Assembly: GCF_947496875.1 (NCBI RefSeq)
Contig: NZ_CANMEH010000002.1
Span: 124,001-188,000 of the forward strand
Origin: an uncultured Paracoccus sp.
GTDB taxonomy: Bacteria; Pseudomonadota; Alphaproteobacteria; Rhodobacterales; Rhodobacteraceae
DNA: 64,000 nucleotides
Direction of reading: 5' to 3'
Both the position numbers and the translations under genes were made by a program. This document shows positions 12,836-22,157 of this stretch, in pieces; the stretch's first letter is position 1, and each line of letters begins with the position of its first letter. The notes under the pieces are model-generated. The model saw only the letters and a program-made list of their open reading frames with translations, was not told the DNA's origin and did not search any database.

Positions 12836-12966
12836 CTTTTGTCCGTAGGCAGATTTTTGCCGATTGTGGCAAATTCCCGTCAGGGCTGTAAACAGCCGGG
12901 TTTCGCGGCTCGCGGTACGGTGACATACTGTTAGGTGTTCCGGAATAAATCGGACCGGCCATCACG

Positions 12967-13563
12967 ATGGCAAGCAGAACGAACGCAGGACAGGCGGATC
13001 AGAACATGACCTTCGAACTATCGCGTCGCGGCCTCCTCGGCGTGTTTGCGGCTACCTCGGTCGCTGCAGCACCCGTGATGGCGAACGCGTTCGGGATCAT
13101 CCGTGGGGCCGGTGACTATCGCCGGATCCGGATGTACTCCGGGCGGACAGGGGAAAGCATCGACACCGTATACTGGGTCGAAGGGAAATACATCCGCGAC
13201 GCGTTGAACGAGATCAACGTGCTGATGCGGGACTGGCGGACCGGACAGGTGATCGGGATCGACCCGCGCACCATCGACGTGGCGGCTGCATCGCACCGGC
13301 TGCTGCAGACGAACGAACCCTACATGATGCTGTCGGGCTATCGCTCGCCGAAGACCAACGCGATGCTGCGGGCGCGCAGCTCGGGTGTGGCGCGCAACTC
13401 GTTGCACACAAAGGGCAAGGCGGCCGATCTGCGTCTGAAGTCGCGCTCCGTCGGCCAGATGTACAAGGCGGCGATGACCTGCAAGGCAGGCGGCGTCGGG
13501 AAGTACACGCGCTCGAATTTCGTGCACATGGATTGCGGTCCGATCCGCAACTGGGGCGGCTGA
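12967..13563 (+). CDS. DUF882/YcbK-like M15 peptidase, Tat-type signal
   Basis: SRRGLLGVFAATSVAAAPVMANA signal; MLSGYRSPKTNAMLRARSSGVARNSLHTKGKAADLRL; HMDCGPIRNW. Start could be 13006. Confidence 0.9.
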   Translation: MASRTNAGQADQNMTFELSRRGLLGVFAATSVAAAPVMANAFGIIRGAGDYRRIRMYSGRTGESIDTVYWVEGKYIRDALNEINVLMRDWRTGQVIGIDPRTIDVAAASHRLLQTNEPYMMLSGYRSPKTNAMLRARSSGVARNSLHTKGKAADLRLKSRSVGQMYKAAMTCKAGGVGKYTRSNFVHMDCGPIRNWGG

Positions 13564-13598
13564 CCGGGTCCTTTTTCGTGCAGATGAGACGGATATGG

Positions 13599-13626
13599 CG
13601 CGGCCCGCATTTGCGGGCCGTTTTCA
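13599..13626 (+). terminator. Rho-independent terminator after DUF882 gene
   Basis: CGGCCCGC-ATTT-GCGGGCCG followed by TTTTC. Confidence 0.75.
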
Positions 13627-13783
13627 TTGACACTTGCACGGTGTCATCAATCCTGGCCACAAGGGTCCGGCGGTTCTGTCGGCGACAAGACCCGTGATCC
13701 GCCGCGCTGCGGAGCAGCCATGACCGGATTGCCCATGCGCGCCCCGCTGAACCCGAAGAGGCTTGCGCCTGAGGAGTGCCGCA

Positions 13784-15229
13784 GTGACCGAGGACGACCA
13801 GATCACCACCGTGACCCCGGTCCTGCTGGCAGGTGGATCCGGCACGCGGCTGTGGCCGGTGTCGCGCAAGTCGTTCCCCAAGCAGTTCGCCCGGCTGATC
13901 GGGAATCGCACCCTGTTCCAGGCATCGGCGCGCCGCCTGTCGGGACCGGGCTATGCCGCGCCGGTGGTGCTGACCAACGCGGACTTCCGGTTCATCGTCA
14001 CGGAACAGCTGGCGGAAAGCGGGATCGATCCTGCGGCGATCCTGATCGAGCCGGATGGCCGGAACACCGCGCCTGCGGTCTTGGCAGCCTCCCTGTACGT
14101 GGCAGGAAAAGAACCCAACGCGCTGCTGCTGGTCGCACCCTCGGATCACGTCGTCCCGGATGCCGCCGGCTTTCGCCAAGCGGTCGCGGCCGGTGTGCCG
14201 CTGGCATGCGCCGGACGGATCGTCACCTTCGGCATCCAGCCGACCCGCCCAGAAACCGGCTACGGGTATCTGGAGGTCGCGGGCGACGGGTCGGCAGAGA
14301 CCGCCGATCTGAAACGCTTCGTCGAAAAGCCTGATGCCGCCTCGGCAGCGCGCATGCTGGAAGAAGGCAATTTCCTGTGGAACGCCGGGATTTTCCTGTT
14401 CGCCGCGGGCACCATGATCGAGGCGTTCCAACAGCATGCGCCCGACTATCTCGCCCCTGTGCAGACCGCCCTTGCAGATGCCCGGCCCGACCTGGGGTTC
14501 CTGCGTCTGGCGCCCGGCCCCTGGGGGCAGGTCCAGGATCGGTCCATCGACTACGCCGTGATGGAAAAGGCCGACAACCTCTCCGTGGTCCGGTTTGCCG
14601 GCAAGTGGTCCGATCTGGGTGGCTGGGATGCGGTCTGGCGCGAGCTCCAGGCCGCCGGCCCGGCGCCGCGCGGCGTCGTGGTCGATGACCGCTCGACCGC
14701 GATCGACTGTGACGACGTGCTGCTGCGATCCGAGAATGACGATGTGGAGGTGGTGGGGATCGGGCTGAGGGACATCATGGTCGTGGCGACCAATGACGCC
14801 GTGCTGGTGGCCGATCGCAACCGCGCCCAGGACGTCCGGCTGGCTGTCGCAGCGCTGAAGGACAAGGGCGCACGACAGGCGGAAACCTTTCGCCGCGATC
14901 ACCGGCCGTGGGGCTGGTTCGAGACGCTCGTCCTGGGCGAGCGTTTCCAGGTCAAGCGGATCGTCGTCCACCCCGGCGCGGCGCTGAGCCTGCAGAGCCA
15001 TGTGCACCGATCCGAACACTGGATCGTGGTCAGCGGTACAGCCCGGGTGACCGTCGACGATCAGGTCACGTTGCTGTCGGAAAACCAGTCCGTGTATGTT
15101 CCCTTGGGTTCCGTGCACCGTCTGCAGAACCCCGGCAAGGTGCCGATGGTGCTGATCGAGGTGCAGACCGGCCCCTACCTGGGCGAGGACGACATCATCC
15201 GCTACGAGGACGTCTACGCCAGAAGCTGA
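13784..15229 (+). CDS. manC: Mannose-1-phosphate guanylyltransferase/mannose-6-phosphate isomerase
   Basis: TPVLLAGGSGTRLWPVSRKSFPKQF N-terminus; C-terminal cupin RPWGWFETLVLGERFQVKRIVVHPGAALSLQSHVHRSEHWIVVSGTARV. GTG start with GAGGAG upstream. Confidence 0.92.
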   Translation: MTEDDQITTVTPVLLAGGSGTRLWPVSRKSFPKQFARLIGNRTLFQASARRLSGPGYAAPVVLTNADFRFIVTEQLAESGIDPAAILIEPDGRNTAPAVLAASLYVAGKEPNALLLVAPSDHVVPDAAGFRQAVAAGVPLACAGRIVTFGIQPTRPETGYGYLEVAGDGSAETADLKRFVEKPDAASAARMLEEGNFLWNAGIFLFAAGTMIEAFQQHAPDYLAPVQTALADARPDLGFLRLAPGPWGQVQDRSIDYAVMEKADNLSVVRFAGKWSDLGGWDAVWRELQAAGPAPRGVVVDDRSTAIDCDDVLLRSENDDVEVVGIGLRDIMVVATNDAVLVADRNRAQDVRLAVAALKDKGARQAETFRRDHRPWGWFETLVLGERFQVKRIVVHPGAALSLQSHVHRSEHWIVVSGTARVTVDDQVTLLSENQSVYVPLGSVHRLQNPGKVPMVLIEVQTGPYLGEDDIIRYEDVYARS

Positions 15230-15421
15230 TGCGTCCGCTTACCGGCGGGACCACGCGGCCGGGTCGCTGCCCTGCCACAAGGTGCCAGCAGTCGGTGGCA
15301 CTCGTCGGGTCGCCGACGTGATACCGGATCGCAGCAATGCTGTCGCAAATGACAGGTGTTGACGCTGGTGCGGAAAGCAGCCGCAGCCTATGCTGCCCCG
15401 CAGACAGACAGAGGAGTTTCC

Positions 15422-16414
15422 ATGAACCGCATCCTGAAGACATGCCTGACCGCGCTGCTGGCGTCCGGTGTGGCCCTGCCCGCCCTGGCGCAGGACATCT
15501 CGATCAAGTTCAGCCACGTGGTCGCCCCGGACACGCCCAAGGGCAAGGCTGCCGCAAAGTTCAAGGAACTCGCCGAGCAGTACACCGAGGGCAAGGTCGC
15601 GGTCGAGGTCTACCCGAACAGCCAGCTCTACAAGGACAAGGAAGAACTTGAGGCGCTGCAGCTCGGCTCGGTCCAGATGCTCGCCCCGTCGCTCGCCAAG
15701 TTCGGCCCGCTGGGAATCGGCGATTTCGAGGTGTTCGATCTGCCGTTCCTGTTCGACGGCTATGACCAGCTGCGGCAGGTGACCGATGGCGAAATCGGCC
15801 AGCAGATGCTCGGCCGACTGGAAGAAAAGGGCATCAAGGGCCTGGCGTTCTGGGATAACGGATTCAAGATCATGTCCGCGAACTCGCCCCTGCAGTCGCC
15901 CGACGACTTCCTGGGGCTGAAGATGCGCATCCAGTCGTCCAAGATCCTGGAGGCGCAGATGGAAGCGCTGGGCGCATTGCCCCAGGTCATGGCTTTTTCC
16001 GAGGTATACCAAGGGCTTCAGACCGGTGTCGTCGACGGAACCGAGAACCCGCCCTCGAACATGTACACGCAGAAGATGCACGAGGTGCAGAAACACGCGA
16101 CCCTGTCCGACCACGGCTATCTGGGTTACGCGCTGATCGTGAACAAGGAGTTCTGGGACGGTCTGCCGGACGACGTGCGGGGGCAGCTGGACCGGGCGGT
16201 CGCCGAGGCGACCGAATACGGAAACGGCATCGCCAAGGAAGAGAACGACAAGGCGCTGCAGGCAATGCGGGATGCCGGCACGACCGAGTTCCACGAGCTG
16301 ACCGAGGAGGAACGCGCCGCGTGGAAGGAAAAGCTGGTTCCGGTGCATGAAGAAATGGCAGAGCGGTTCGGGGCCGAGCTGCTCGCCTCGATCAAGGCAA
16401 CGCTCGCGCAGTAG
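15422..16414 (+). CDS. dctP: TRAP transporter substrate-binding protein DctP
   Basis: Signal peptide plus DISIKFSHVVAPDTPKGKAAAKFKELAEQYTEGKVAVEVYPNSQLYKDKEELEALQLGSVQMLAPS. Confidence 0.95.
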   Translation: MNRILKTCLTALLASGVALPALAQDISIKFSHVVAPDTPKGKAAAKFKELAEQYTEGKVAVEVYPNSQLYKDKEELEALQLGSVQMLAPSLAKFGPLGIGDFEVFDLPFLFDGYDQLRQVTDGEIGQQMLGRLEEKGIKGLAFWDNGFKIMSANSPLQSPDDFLGLKMRIQSSKILEAQMEALGALPQVMAFSEVYQGLQTGVVDGTENPPSNMYTQKMHEVQKHATLSDHGYLGYALIVNKEFWDGLPDDVRGQLDRAVAEATEYGNGIAKEENDKALQAMRDAGTTEFHELTEEERAAWKEKLVPVHEEMAERFGAELLASIKATLAQ

Positions 16415-16432
16415 ACTTGACACAATGAGAAG

Positions 16433-16463
16433 GGGCCGGCTGCGATGCACCGACGGCTGGCCC
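16433..16463 (+). terminator. Intercistronic stem-loop between dctP and dctQ
   Basis: GGGCCGGC ... GCTGGCCC with one mismatch. Confidence 0.4.
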
Positions 16464-16501
16464 ACCCTCCTTTCCCCTAATCCTGCTCGGGGCTGACCCA
16501 G

Positions 16502-17152
16502 ATGTTGCTTCGCCTTCTCGACCGCTTCGAGGAGATCTTCATCTCGCTGCTGATGGCGGCTGCGGTGGTCCTGATCTTTGTCGCGGTCCTCCATCGGTTC
16601 TCGCTCGGCTGGCTCGCCGACCTGATGCGCTACGGGCGCACGAACGAGATCGCCTGGCTGGCCGAGAACAGTCGCAGCCTCTATTCCGCCGTCAGCGGGA
16701 TCAGGCTGACCTGGGCGCAGGAAGCCTGCATCTACCTGTTCGTCTGGATGGCCAAGTTCGGCGCCGCTTATGGCGTGCGGCTGGGCATCCATGTCGGGGT
16801 GGACGTGCTGGTCGAGCGACTGTCCCCGGAACAACGTCGGCCGGTCACGGTGATCGCCTTTCTGCTGTGCATCCTGTTCACGGCGCTGGTGGCGTTCATC
16901 GGGTTCGATTTCGTGCGCGAGATCTATCACACCGGGTCGGTGTCAGCCGATCTGGAGATCAAGATGTGGATCGTCTATCTGGCGGTTCCGGTCGGCTCGG
17001 CCCTGATGTGCTTTCGGTTCCTGCAGGCGCTGTGGACCTATCTCCGGACCGGAGAGCTGGCCCACCACGATCATGCGGTCGAGGGGCTGGCGGTGAGCCA
17101 GGGTAACGAAGGCGCCTCTGCCACCACTGCCGCAGGAGAGCCGCGCCCGTGA
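16502..17152 (+). CDS. dctQ: TRAP transporter small permease DctQ
   Basis: Multi-TM; position between dctP and dctM; overlaps dctM by 4 nt. Confidence 0.92.
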   Translation: MLLRLLDRFEEIFISLLMAAAVVLIFVAVLHRFSLGWLADLMRYGRTNEIAWLAENSRSLYSAVSGIRLTWAQEACIYLFVWMAKFGAAYGVRLGIHVGVDVLVERLSPEQRRPVTVIAFLLCILFTALVAFIGFDFVREIYHTGSVSADLEIKMWIVYLAVPVGSALMCFRFLQALWTYLRTGELAHHDHAVEGLAVSQGNEGASATTAAGEPRP

Positions 17153-18474
17153 CCCCCGTCATCATCTTCGGACTGCTCAGCGTCCTGCTGCTCACCGGCA
17201 TGCCGGTCTCGATCGCGCTGGGGCTGACGGTCTTCGGCTTCCTGTTCGCCTTTGCCGACATTCCCATGGACAGCATCGCGCTGAAGCTGTTCACCGGGAT
17301 CGAGAAGTTCGAGATCATGGCGATCCCGTTCTTCATCCTCGCCGGCAACTTCCTGACCCATGGCGGCGTGGCCCGCCGGATGATCAACTTTGCGACCTCG
17401 ATGGTCGGGCACTGGTATGGCGGGCTGGGCCTTGCCTCGGTCGTGGCCTGCGCCCTGTTTGCCGCCATCTCCGGATCGTCCCCGGCCACCGTCATGGCCG
17501 TCGGTTCGATCCTCATCCCCGCGATGGTCGCGCAGGGTTATCCGACCCGCTTCGGCACCGGGATCATTGCGACCTCGGGCGGTCTGGGCATCCTGATCCC
17601 GCCGTCGATCGTGATGGTCATGTATTCGGTCGCGACCTCCGGGATGGTCGTGACCGGCCCGGACGGAGAGCCGGTGATGGCCGCCTCCATCGGCACGATG
17701 TTCATGGCAGGCGTGGTGCCCGGCCTGATCCTGGCGATGATGCTGGGGACGACGACGTTCTGGCGGGCCTATTCCAACGGCTACCCCCGGATGACGCGGG
17801 CCAGCTGGGGCGACCGCTGGCGGGCGTTCCGGTCGTCGGTCTGGGGCCTGATGCTGATCGTGATCATCATGGGCGGCATCTATGGCGGGATCTTCACGCC
17901 GACCGAAGCGGCCGCGGTCAGCGCCGTCTATGCGTTCTTCGTCGCGGTGTTCATCTACAAGGACATCAGGCTGCGCGAAGTGCCCAAGGTCCTGCTCAGC
18001 TCGGCCGCGATGTCGGCCATGCTGCTCTACATCATCACCAACGCGGTGATGTTCGCCTTTGTCCTGACCAGCGAACAGATCCCCCAGGCGATGAGCGAGT
18101 TCATCACCGACATGGGGCTGGGCAAGATCGGGTTCCTGCTGGCCGTGAACGTGATCCTGCTGGTGGTCGGCATGGTGATGGAGCCGTCGGCGATCGTCCT
18201 TATCATGGCGCCAATCCTGTTCCCGGTAGCGGTCAAGCTGGGCGTCGATCCCGTGCATTTCGGGATCATGATGGTCGTCAACATGGAGGTCGGGCTGGCC
18301 ACCCCGCCTGTCGGATTGAACCTGTATGTCGCGGCATCCCTGTCCAGGATGGGCCTGACAGAGGTCACCCGCGCCACGATGCCATGGCTGCTGACCGCGC
18401 TGCTGTTCCTGATGCTGGTCTCCTATGTCCCCGCCATCTCGCTGTGGCTGCCCCACACGCTGGGGATGAGATAG
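17149..18474 (+). CDS. dctM: TRAP transporter large permease DctM
   Basis: FFILAGNFLTHGGVARRMINFA...AISGSSPATVMAVGSILIPAM...GGLGILIPPSIVMVMYSVAT; DctM signatures. Confidence 0.96.
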   Translation: MTPVIIFGLLSVLLLTGMPVSIALGLTVFGFLFAFADIPMDSIALKLFTGIEKFEIMAIPFFILAGNFLTHGGVARRMINFATSMVGHWYGGLGLASVVACALFAAISGSSPATVMAVGSILIPAMVAQGYPTRFGTGIIATSGGLGILIPPSIVMVMYSVATSGMVVTGPDGEPVMAASIGTMFMAGVVPGLILAMMLGTTTFWRAYSNGYPRMTRASWGDRWRAFRSSVWGLMLIVIIMGGIYGGIFTPTEAAAVSAVYAFFVAVFIYKDIRLREVPKVLLSSAAMSAMLLYIITNAVMFAFVLTSEQIPQAMSEFITDMGLGKIGFLLAVNVILLVVGMVMEPSAIVLIMAPILFPVAVKLGVDPVHFGIMMVVNMEVGLATPPVGLNLYVAASLSRMGLTEVTRATMPWLLTALLFLMLVSYVPAISLWLPHTLGMR

Positions 18475-18486
18475 GCTGTCTCATCC

Positions 18487-18512
18487 GGACGCGGCGGGCA
18501 TCTGCCGCGTCC
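18487..18512 (+). terminator. Stem-loop downstream of dctM
   Basis: GGACGCGGC-gggcatct-GCCGCGTCC. Confidence 0.5.
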
Positions 18513-18574
18513 CATCGCTTGACTGCCGTCCTGCCGCTGCTAGCGTCGCCGGGTCCCAGCAGGAAAGACAGATC

Positions 18575-19900
18575 ATGGCCCTGGATCACAAGCCCGCCCC
18601 GAACGACCTGCGTGCGTTCTGGATGCCGTTCACCGCGAACCGGCAGTTCAAGAGCCAGCCGCGCATGCTCGTCGCCGCAGAGAACATGCACTATACCTCC
18701 GCCGACGGGCGGCAGATCCTGGACGGGACCTCGGGGCTGTGGTGCTGCAACGCCGGACATTGTCGACCCCGGATCACCAGGGCCATCTCCGACATGGCCG
18801 GCACACTCGATTACGCGCCGGCGTTCCAGATGGGCCACCCGACGGCCTTCGAACTGGCCAACCGGCTGGTCGATATCGCGCCGGACGGGATCGACCATGT
18901 ATTCTACTGCAATTCGGGGTCAGAGGCCGTGGACACGGCGCTGAAGATCGCCCTCGCCTGGCATCGGGTCCGGGGTGAGGGCCAGAGGACGCGGCTGATC
19001 GGACGCGAACGCGGCTATCATGGCGTGGGCTTCGGCGGCATCTCGGTGGGGGGGATCGTCAACAACCGCAAGTTCTTCGGCACGGCGCTGAACGGCGTCG
19101 ACCACCTGCCGCATACGCATTTGCCGGAAAACCGGATGAGCCGCGGCCAGCCGAAGCATGGCGCGCACCTGGCCGACGAGTTGGAGGATCTGATCGCGCT
19201 GCATGGCGGCGACACCATCGCGGCGGTCATCGTCGAGCCGATGGCCGGATCGACCGGCGTCCTGTTGCCGCCCAAGGGCTATCTGGAACGCCTGCGCGAG
19301 ATCACGACTCGCCACGGGATCCTGCTGATTTTCGACGAGGTCATCACCGGTTTTGGCCGGCTGGGGTCGCCCTTCGCCAGCAAGCATTTCGGCGTCACGC
19401 CCGACATGATCACCTGCGCCAAGGGGCTGACGAACGGGGTGATCCCGATGGGCGCGGTGCTGGCGACCTCGGCGATCCATGACGCCTTCATGCAGGGCCC
19501 TGAACACGTGATCGAACTGTTCCACGGCTACACCTATTCCGGCAATCCGATCGCCTCTGCCGCGGCGATCGCAACCTTGGACACCTATGCCGACGAGGGG
19601 CTGCTGACTCGGGCCAAGACGCTGGAGGCTCACTGGGAAAAGGCGCTGCACGGACTTGCCGACCATCCCCATGTCGTCGACATCCGCAACATGGGCCTCA
19701 TCGGCGCGGTCGAACTGGCGCCGATCGACGGCCATCCCGGCAAACGCGCATTCGACGTCTTCGTGCGCGCGTTCGAAGCGGGGATCATGATCCGGGTAAC
19801 GGGTGACATCATCGCCATGTCGCCGCCCCTGATCATCAGTGAGGCGCAGATCGACGAGCTGGTCGGCACGCTGGGTGAGGTGCTGAAGGCGGCGGCGTGA
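18575..19900 (+). CDS. Class III aminotransferase (omega-amino acid:pyruvate aminotransferase-like)
   Basis: FWMPFTANRQFKSQPRML...GTSGLWCCNAGHCRPRI...LLIFDEVITGFGRLGSPFASKHFGVTPDMITCAKGLTNG (PLP Lys). Confidence 0.92.
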   Translation: MALDHKPAPNDLRAFWMPFTANRQFKSQPRMLVAAENMHYTSADGRQILDGTSGLWCCNAGHCRPRITRAISDMAGTLDYAPAFQMGHPTAFELANRLVDIAPDGIDHVFYCNSGSEAVDTALKIALAWHRVRGEGQRTRLIGRERGYHGVGFGGISVGGIVNNRKFFGTALNGVDHLPHTHLPENRMSRGQPKHGAHLADELEDLIALHGGDTIAAVIVEPMAGSTGVLLPPKGYLERLREITTRHGILLIFDEVITGFGRLGSPFASKHFGVTPDMITCAKGLTNGVIPMGAVLATSAIHDAFMQGPEHVIELFHGYTYSGNPIASAAAIATLDTYADEGLLTRAKTLEAHWEKALHGLADHPHVVDIRNMGLIGAVELAPIDGHPGKRAFDVFVRAFEAGIMIRVTGDIIAMSPPLIISEAQIDELVGTLGEVLKAAA

Positions 19901-19913
19901 GCCTGACCTGCAG

Positions 19914-20915
19914 GTGAGATGGAAAACTGCCCTGACGATTGCCGCCGTCGGGACGATGCTGCTGCCGCGCCCCGGTCACGCGGACGAGCCCTTAACCCTG
20001 CAGCTGAACTGGCTGCCGCGGGCGCAGCACGCGGGCTATCTGATGGCGCAGGCAAAAGGCCATTTCCGCGCCGAGGGGCTGAGCGTCATCCTCAAGCCCG
20101 GCGGGCCCGCGGTCGCCCCGGTGCAGGTCATTGCGGCAGGCGGCGCCGACATCATCATCGAGTCGCTGCCCACTGCTCTGGCCGCCCGCGCAGCCGGTCT
20201 GCCGCTCGTCAACGTCGCGCAGCCGTTTGCCGTTTCCGGATGGTGGCTGGTCTGTCGGTCCGACAGCGGCATCAGCGGGGCCGAGCCGGACCTGCGCGGC
20301 CACACGATCGGGGTCTGGCCGAATGGCAGCGAGGTGCCGCTGCGGTTGTGGCTGCAGAGCCGCGGCATCTCGGCCGATGGTGGCGCGGACGGGGTGACCC
20401 TGCTCGCGCAGGATGTCGGCATCGCGCAGCTGCAGGACAAGCGCGCCTCGTGCATCTCGGCGATGAGCCACGACGAGGTGATCCAGCTTGCCGAGGCCGG
20501 CATTCCGGACGACGCCTTAGTCAGCTTTCGTCTGGACGGGCCGCTTCTGCCGGATGGTCTCTATGTCCTGGATCATGCCCTGGGCGATCCGCAGATGCGC
20601 GACCGACTGGTGCGCTTTGTCCGGGCTGCGATGCGGGGCTGGCGAGATGTGCGCCAGAATCCGGAAGCGGCGGTGGACGTCCTGCAGGCGCACGGGGCGG
20701 GGATGATCGATGAGGAGTTGTTGTCCGACGCGCAGCAGCGGCGCCGGCTGGATGCGGTTCTGCCGCTTCTAAGCGATGAAGCCGGCAGACTGGACGACGA
20801 TGCCTTCCGCCGGGCTGTTCCTGCGTCCTCGCGCTCGGCCAATCACGCGGCAGCAACCGGCGGTGACGCCGCGGAGGCATTCACGCACGCGATCACCGAC
20901 GCGGCGCGAAACTGA
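19914..20915 (+). CDS. ABC transporter substrate-binding protein, NMT1/THI5-like, orphan
   Basis: Signal peptide then LTLQLNWLPRAQHAGYLMAQAKGHFRAEGLSVILKPGGPAVAPVQVIAAGGADIIIESLPTALAARAAGLPLVNVAQPF; no adjacent permease/ATPase. Confidence 0.85.
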   Translation: MRWKTALTIAAVGTMLLPRPGHADEPLTLQLNWLPRAQHAGYLMAQAKGHFRAEGLSVILKPGGPAVAPVQVIAAGGADIIIESLPTALAARAAGLPLVNVAQPFAVSGWWLVCRSDSGISGAEPDLRGHTIGVWPNGSEVPLRLWLQSRGISADGGADGVTLLAQDVGIAQLQDKRASCISAMSHDEVIQLAEAGIPDDALVSFRLDGPLLPDGLYVLDHALGDPQMRDRLVRFVRAAMRGWRDVRQNPEAAVDVLQAHGAGMIDEELLSDAQQRRRLDAVLPLLSDEAGRLDDDAFRRAVPASSRSANHAAATGGDAAEAFTHAITDAARN

Positions 20916-21003
20916 CCGCGAGAGGCTGAGGCGACCTGCTGACTGAAGGCCGTTTCCGGCGCGCCGGCTTGCCAGTGATGCGCCCGGCCAGCTAAGCGCA
21001 GGC

Positions 21004-21678
21004 ATGATCAAGCGATCCACTCCCCCTCAGAGCCCGGCCCCCCACGGGCTCGACACCGGTCCGGTGCCCCTGCGGGTTCCGAACCCGCCGAAGCCGCACA
21101 GCCGGCTCGAGGACGCGCAGGGTATCGCCTACGGCAGTTTCATGGCGGCCGTGGCGATCCTGCTGCTGACCCATCTGGGCTTTGTGACGGGCCAGACCGC
21201 AGGTGCGGCCATCCTGATCTCCTATGCGACCGGCTGGGCATTCGGACCGGTTTTCTTCGCGATCAACCTGCCCTTCTACTGGCTGGGATATCGCCGCTTC
21301 GGCACGACCTTCGTCGTCAAGAGCGTCCTGGCCGTCGGCCTGCTGTCACTGCTGACGGCATGGCTGCCCGCGCATCTGGTCTTCGGCCATGTCGACTCGT
21401 TCGTCGGCGCGGTGCTCACCGGGGCTCTGACCGGCAGCGCCCTGCTGGCGCTGTTCCGGCACGGCGCCAGCCTTGGCGGCATCGGGATCGTCGGGCTCTA
21501 TGTGCAGGAAGCGACGGGCTTCCGGGCCGGGTGGGTGCAGCTGATCTTCGATGCGCTGCTCTTTGCGCTGGCGCTGACGCTGCGCGACCTGCCGACGGTC
21601 GCGTGGTCCTTTCTTGGCGCCGTGATCCTGAACGCGGTCATCGCCGTGAATCACCGCCGCGACCGCTACCTCGCGTGA
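21004..21678 (+). CDS. YitT family membrane protein
   Basis: Multi-TM; GQTAGAAILISYATGWAFGPVFFAINLPFYWLGYRRFGTTFVVKSVLAVGLLS...GASLGGIGIVGLYVQEATGFRAGWVQLIFDALLF. Confidence 0.8.
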   Translation: MIKRSTPPQSPAPHGLDTGPVPLRVPNPPKPHSRLEDAQGIAYGSFMAAVAILLLTHLGFVTGQTAGAAILISYATGWAFGPVFFAINLPFYWLGYRRFGTTFVVKSVLAVGLLSLLTAWLPAHLVFGHVDSFVGAVLTGALTGSALLALFRHGASLGGIGIVGLYVQEATGFRAGWVQLIFDALLFALALTLRDLPTVAWSFLGAVILNAVIAVNHRRDRYLA

Positions 21679-21698
21679 GCGTCATGCCGCGAAGGATC

Positions 21699-22043
21699 TC
21701 AGGCGGGGACCCCAAGCGCCCGCTTGACGTTCGCGGTCCAGCCCAGCAGGTGCTGATCCTCGGCAATCATGGCCGGGCGTTTCATCAGCGCCGGCTTGGC
21801 CGCGATCATGTCAGTGGCAGGGGCGGCGCGCTCCTCCTCGGACATGCCCCGCCAGGTCAGGCTGGCGCGGTTGACCAGCTTGTCGCCGAAACGCTGCAGC
21901 AGCGCCTGACGTTCGGTGTCGTCCAGTGGATCCTTGCCGACGTCGCGGAATGCGACGGTCCAGCCGGCCTCGGTCAACGCCGCCTGCGCCTTCTGGCAGG
22001 TCGAACAATGCGCCAGACCGTACATCTGCAGCGTACGTGCCAT
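21699..22043 (-). CDS. ArsC/Spx-family thioredoxin-fold protein (arsenate reductase-like)
   Basis: MARTLQMYGLAHCSTCQKAQAALTEAGWTVAFRDVGKDPLDDTERQALLQRFGDKLVNRASLTWRGMSEEER. Confidence 0.88.
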   Translation of the reverse strand: MARTLQMYGLAHCSTCQKAQAALTEAGWTVAFRDVGKDPLDDTERQALLQRFGDKLVNRASLTWRGMSEEERAAPATDMIAAKPALMKRPAMIAEDQHLLGWTANVKRALGVPA

Positions 22044-22052
22044 TCCGCCGGA

Positions 22053-22127
22053 TCAGATCAGCGGCACAAAGGGGATGCCGCAGGCGGACAGCGCCATCAG
22101 CGCGGCAAGTGACATAATGACCTTCAT
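22053..22127 (-). CDS. 24-aa predicted micro-lipoprotein
   Basis: MKVIMSLAALMALSAC|GIPFVPLI; LSAC lipobox; GAGAGG RBS-like sequence upstream; sits between two same-strand genes with short gaps. Confidence 0.65.
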   Translation of the reverse strand: MKVIMSLAALMALSACGIPFVPLI

Positions 22128-22157
22128 CGCGAACCTCTCTCGCTTCCGGGGACGTCT

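Noticed and set aside
13214-15118. 634-aa minus-strand ORF
   Set aside because: Antisense to manC; shadow ORF.
15239-16930. 563-aa minus-strand ORF
   Set aside because: Antisense to dctP/dctQ; shadow ORF.
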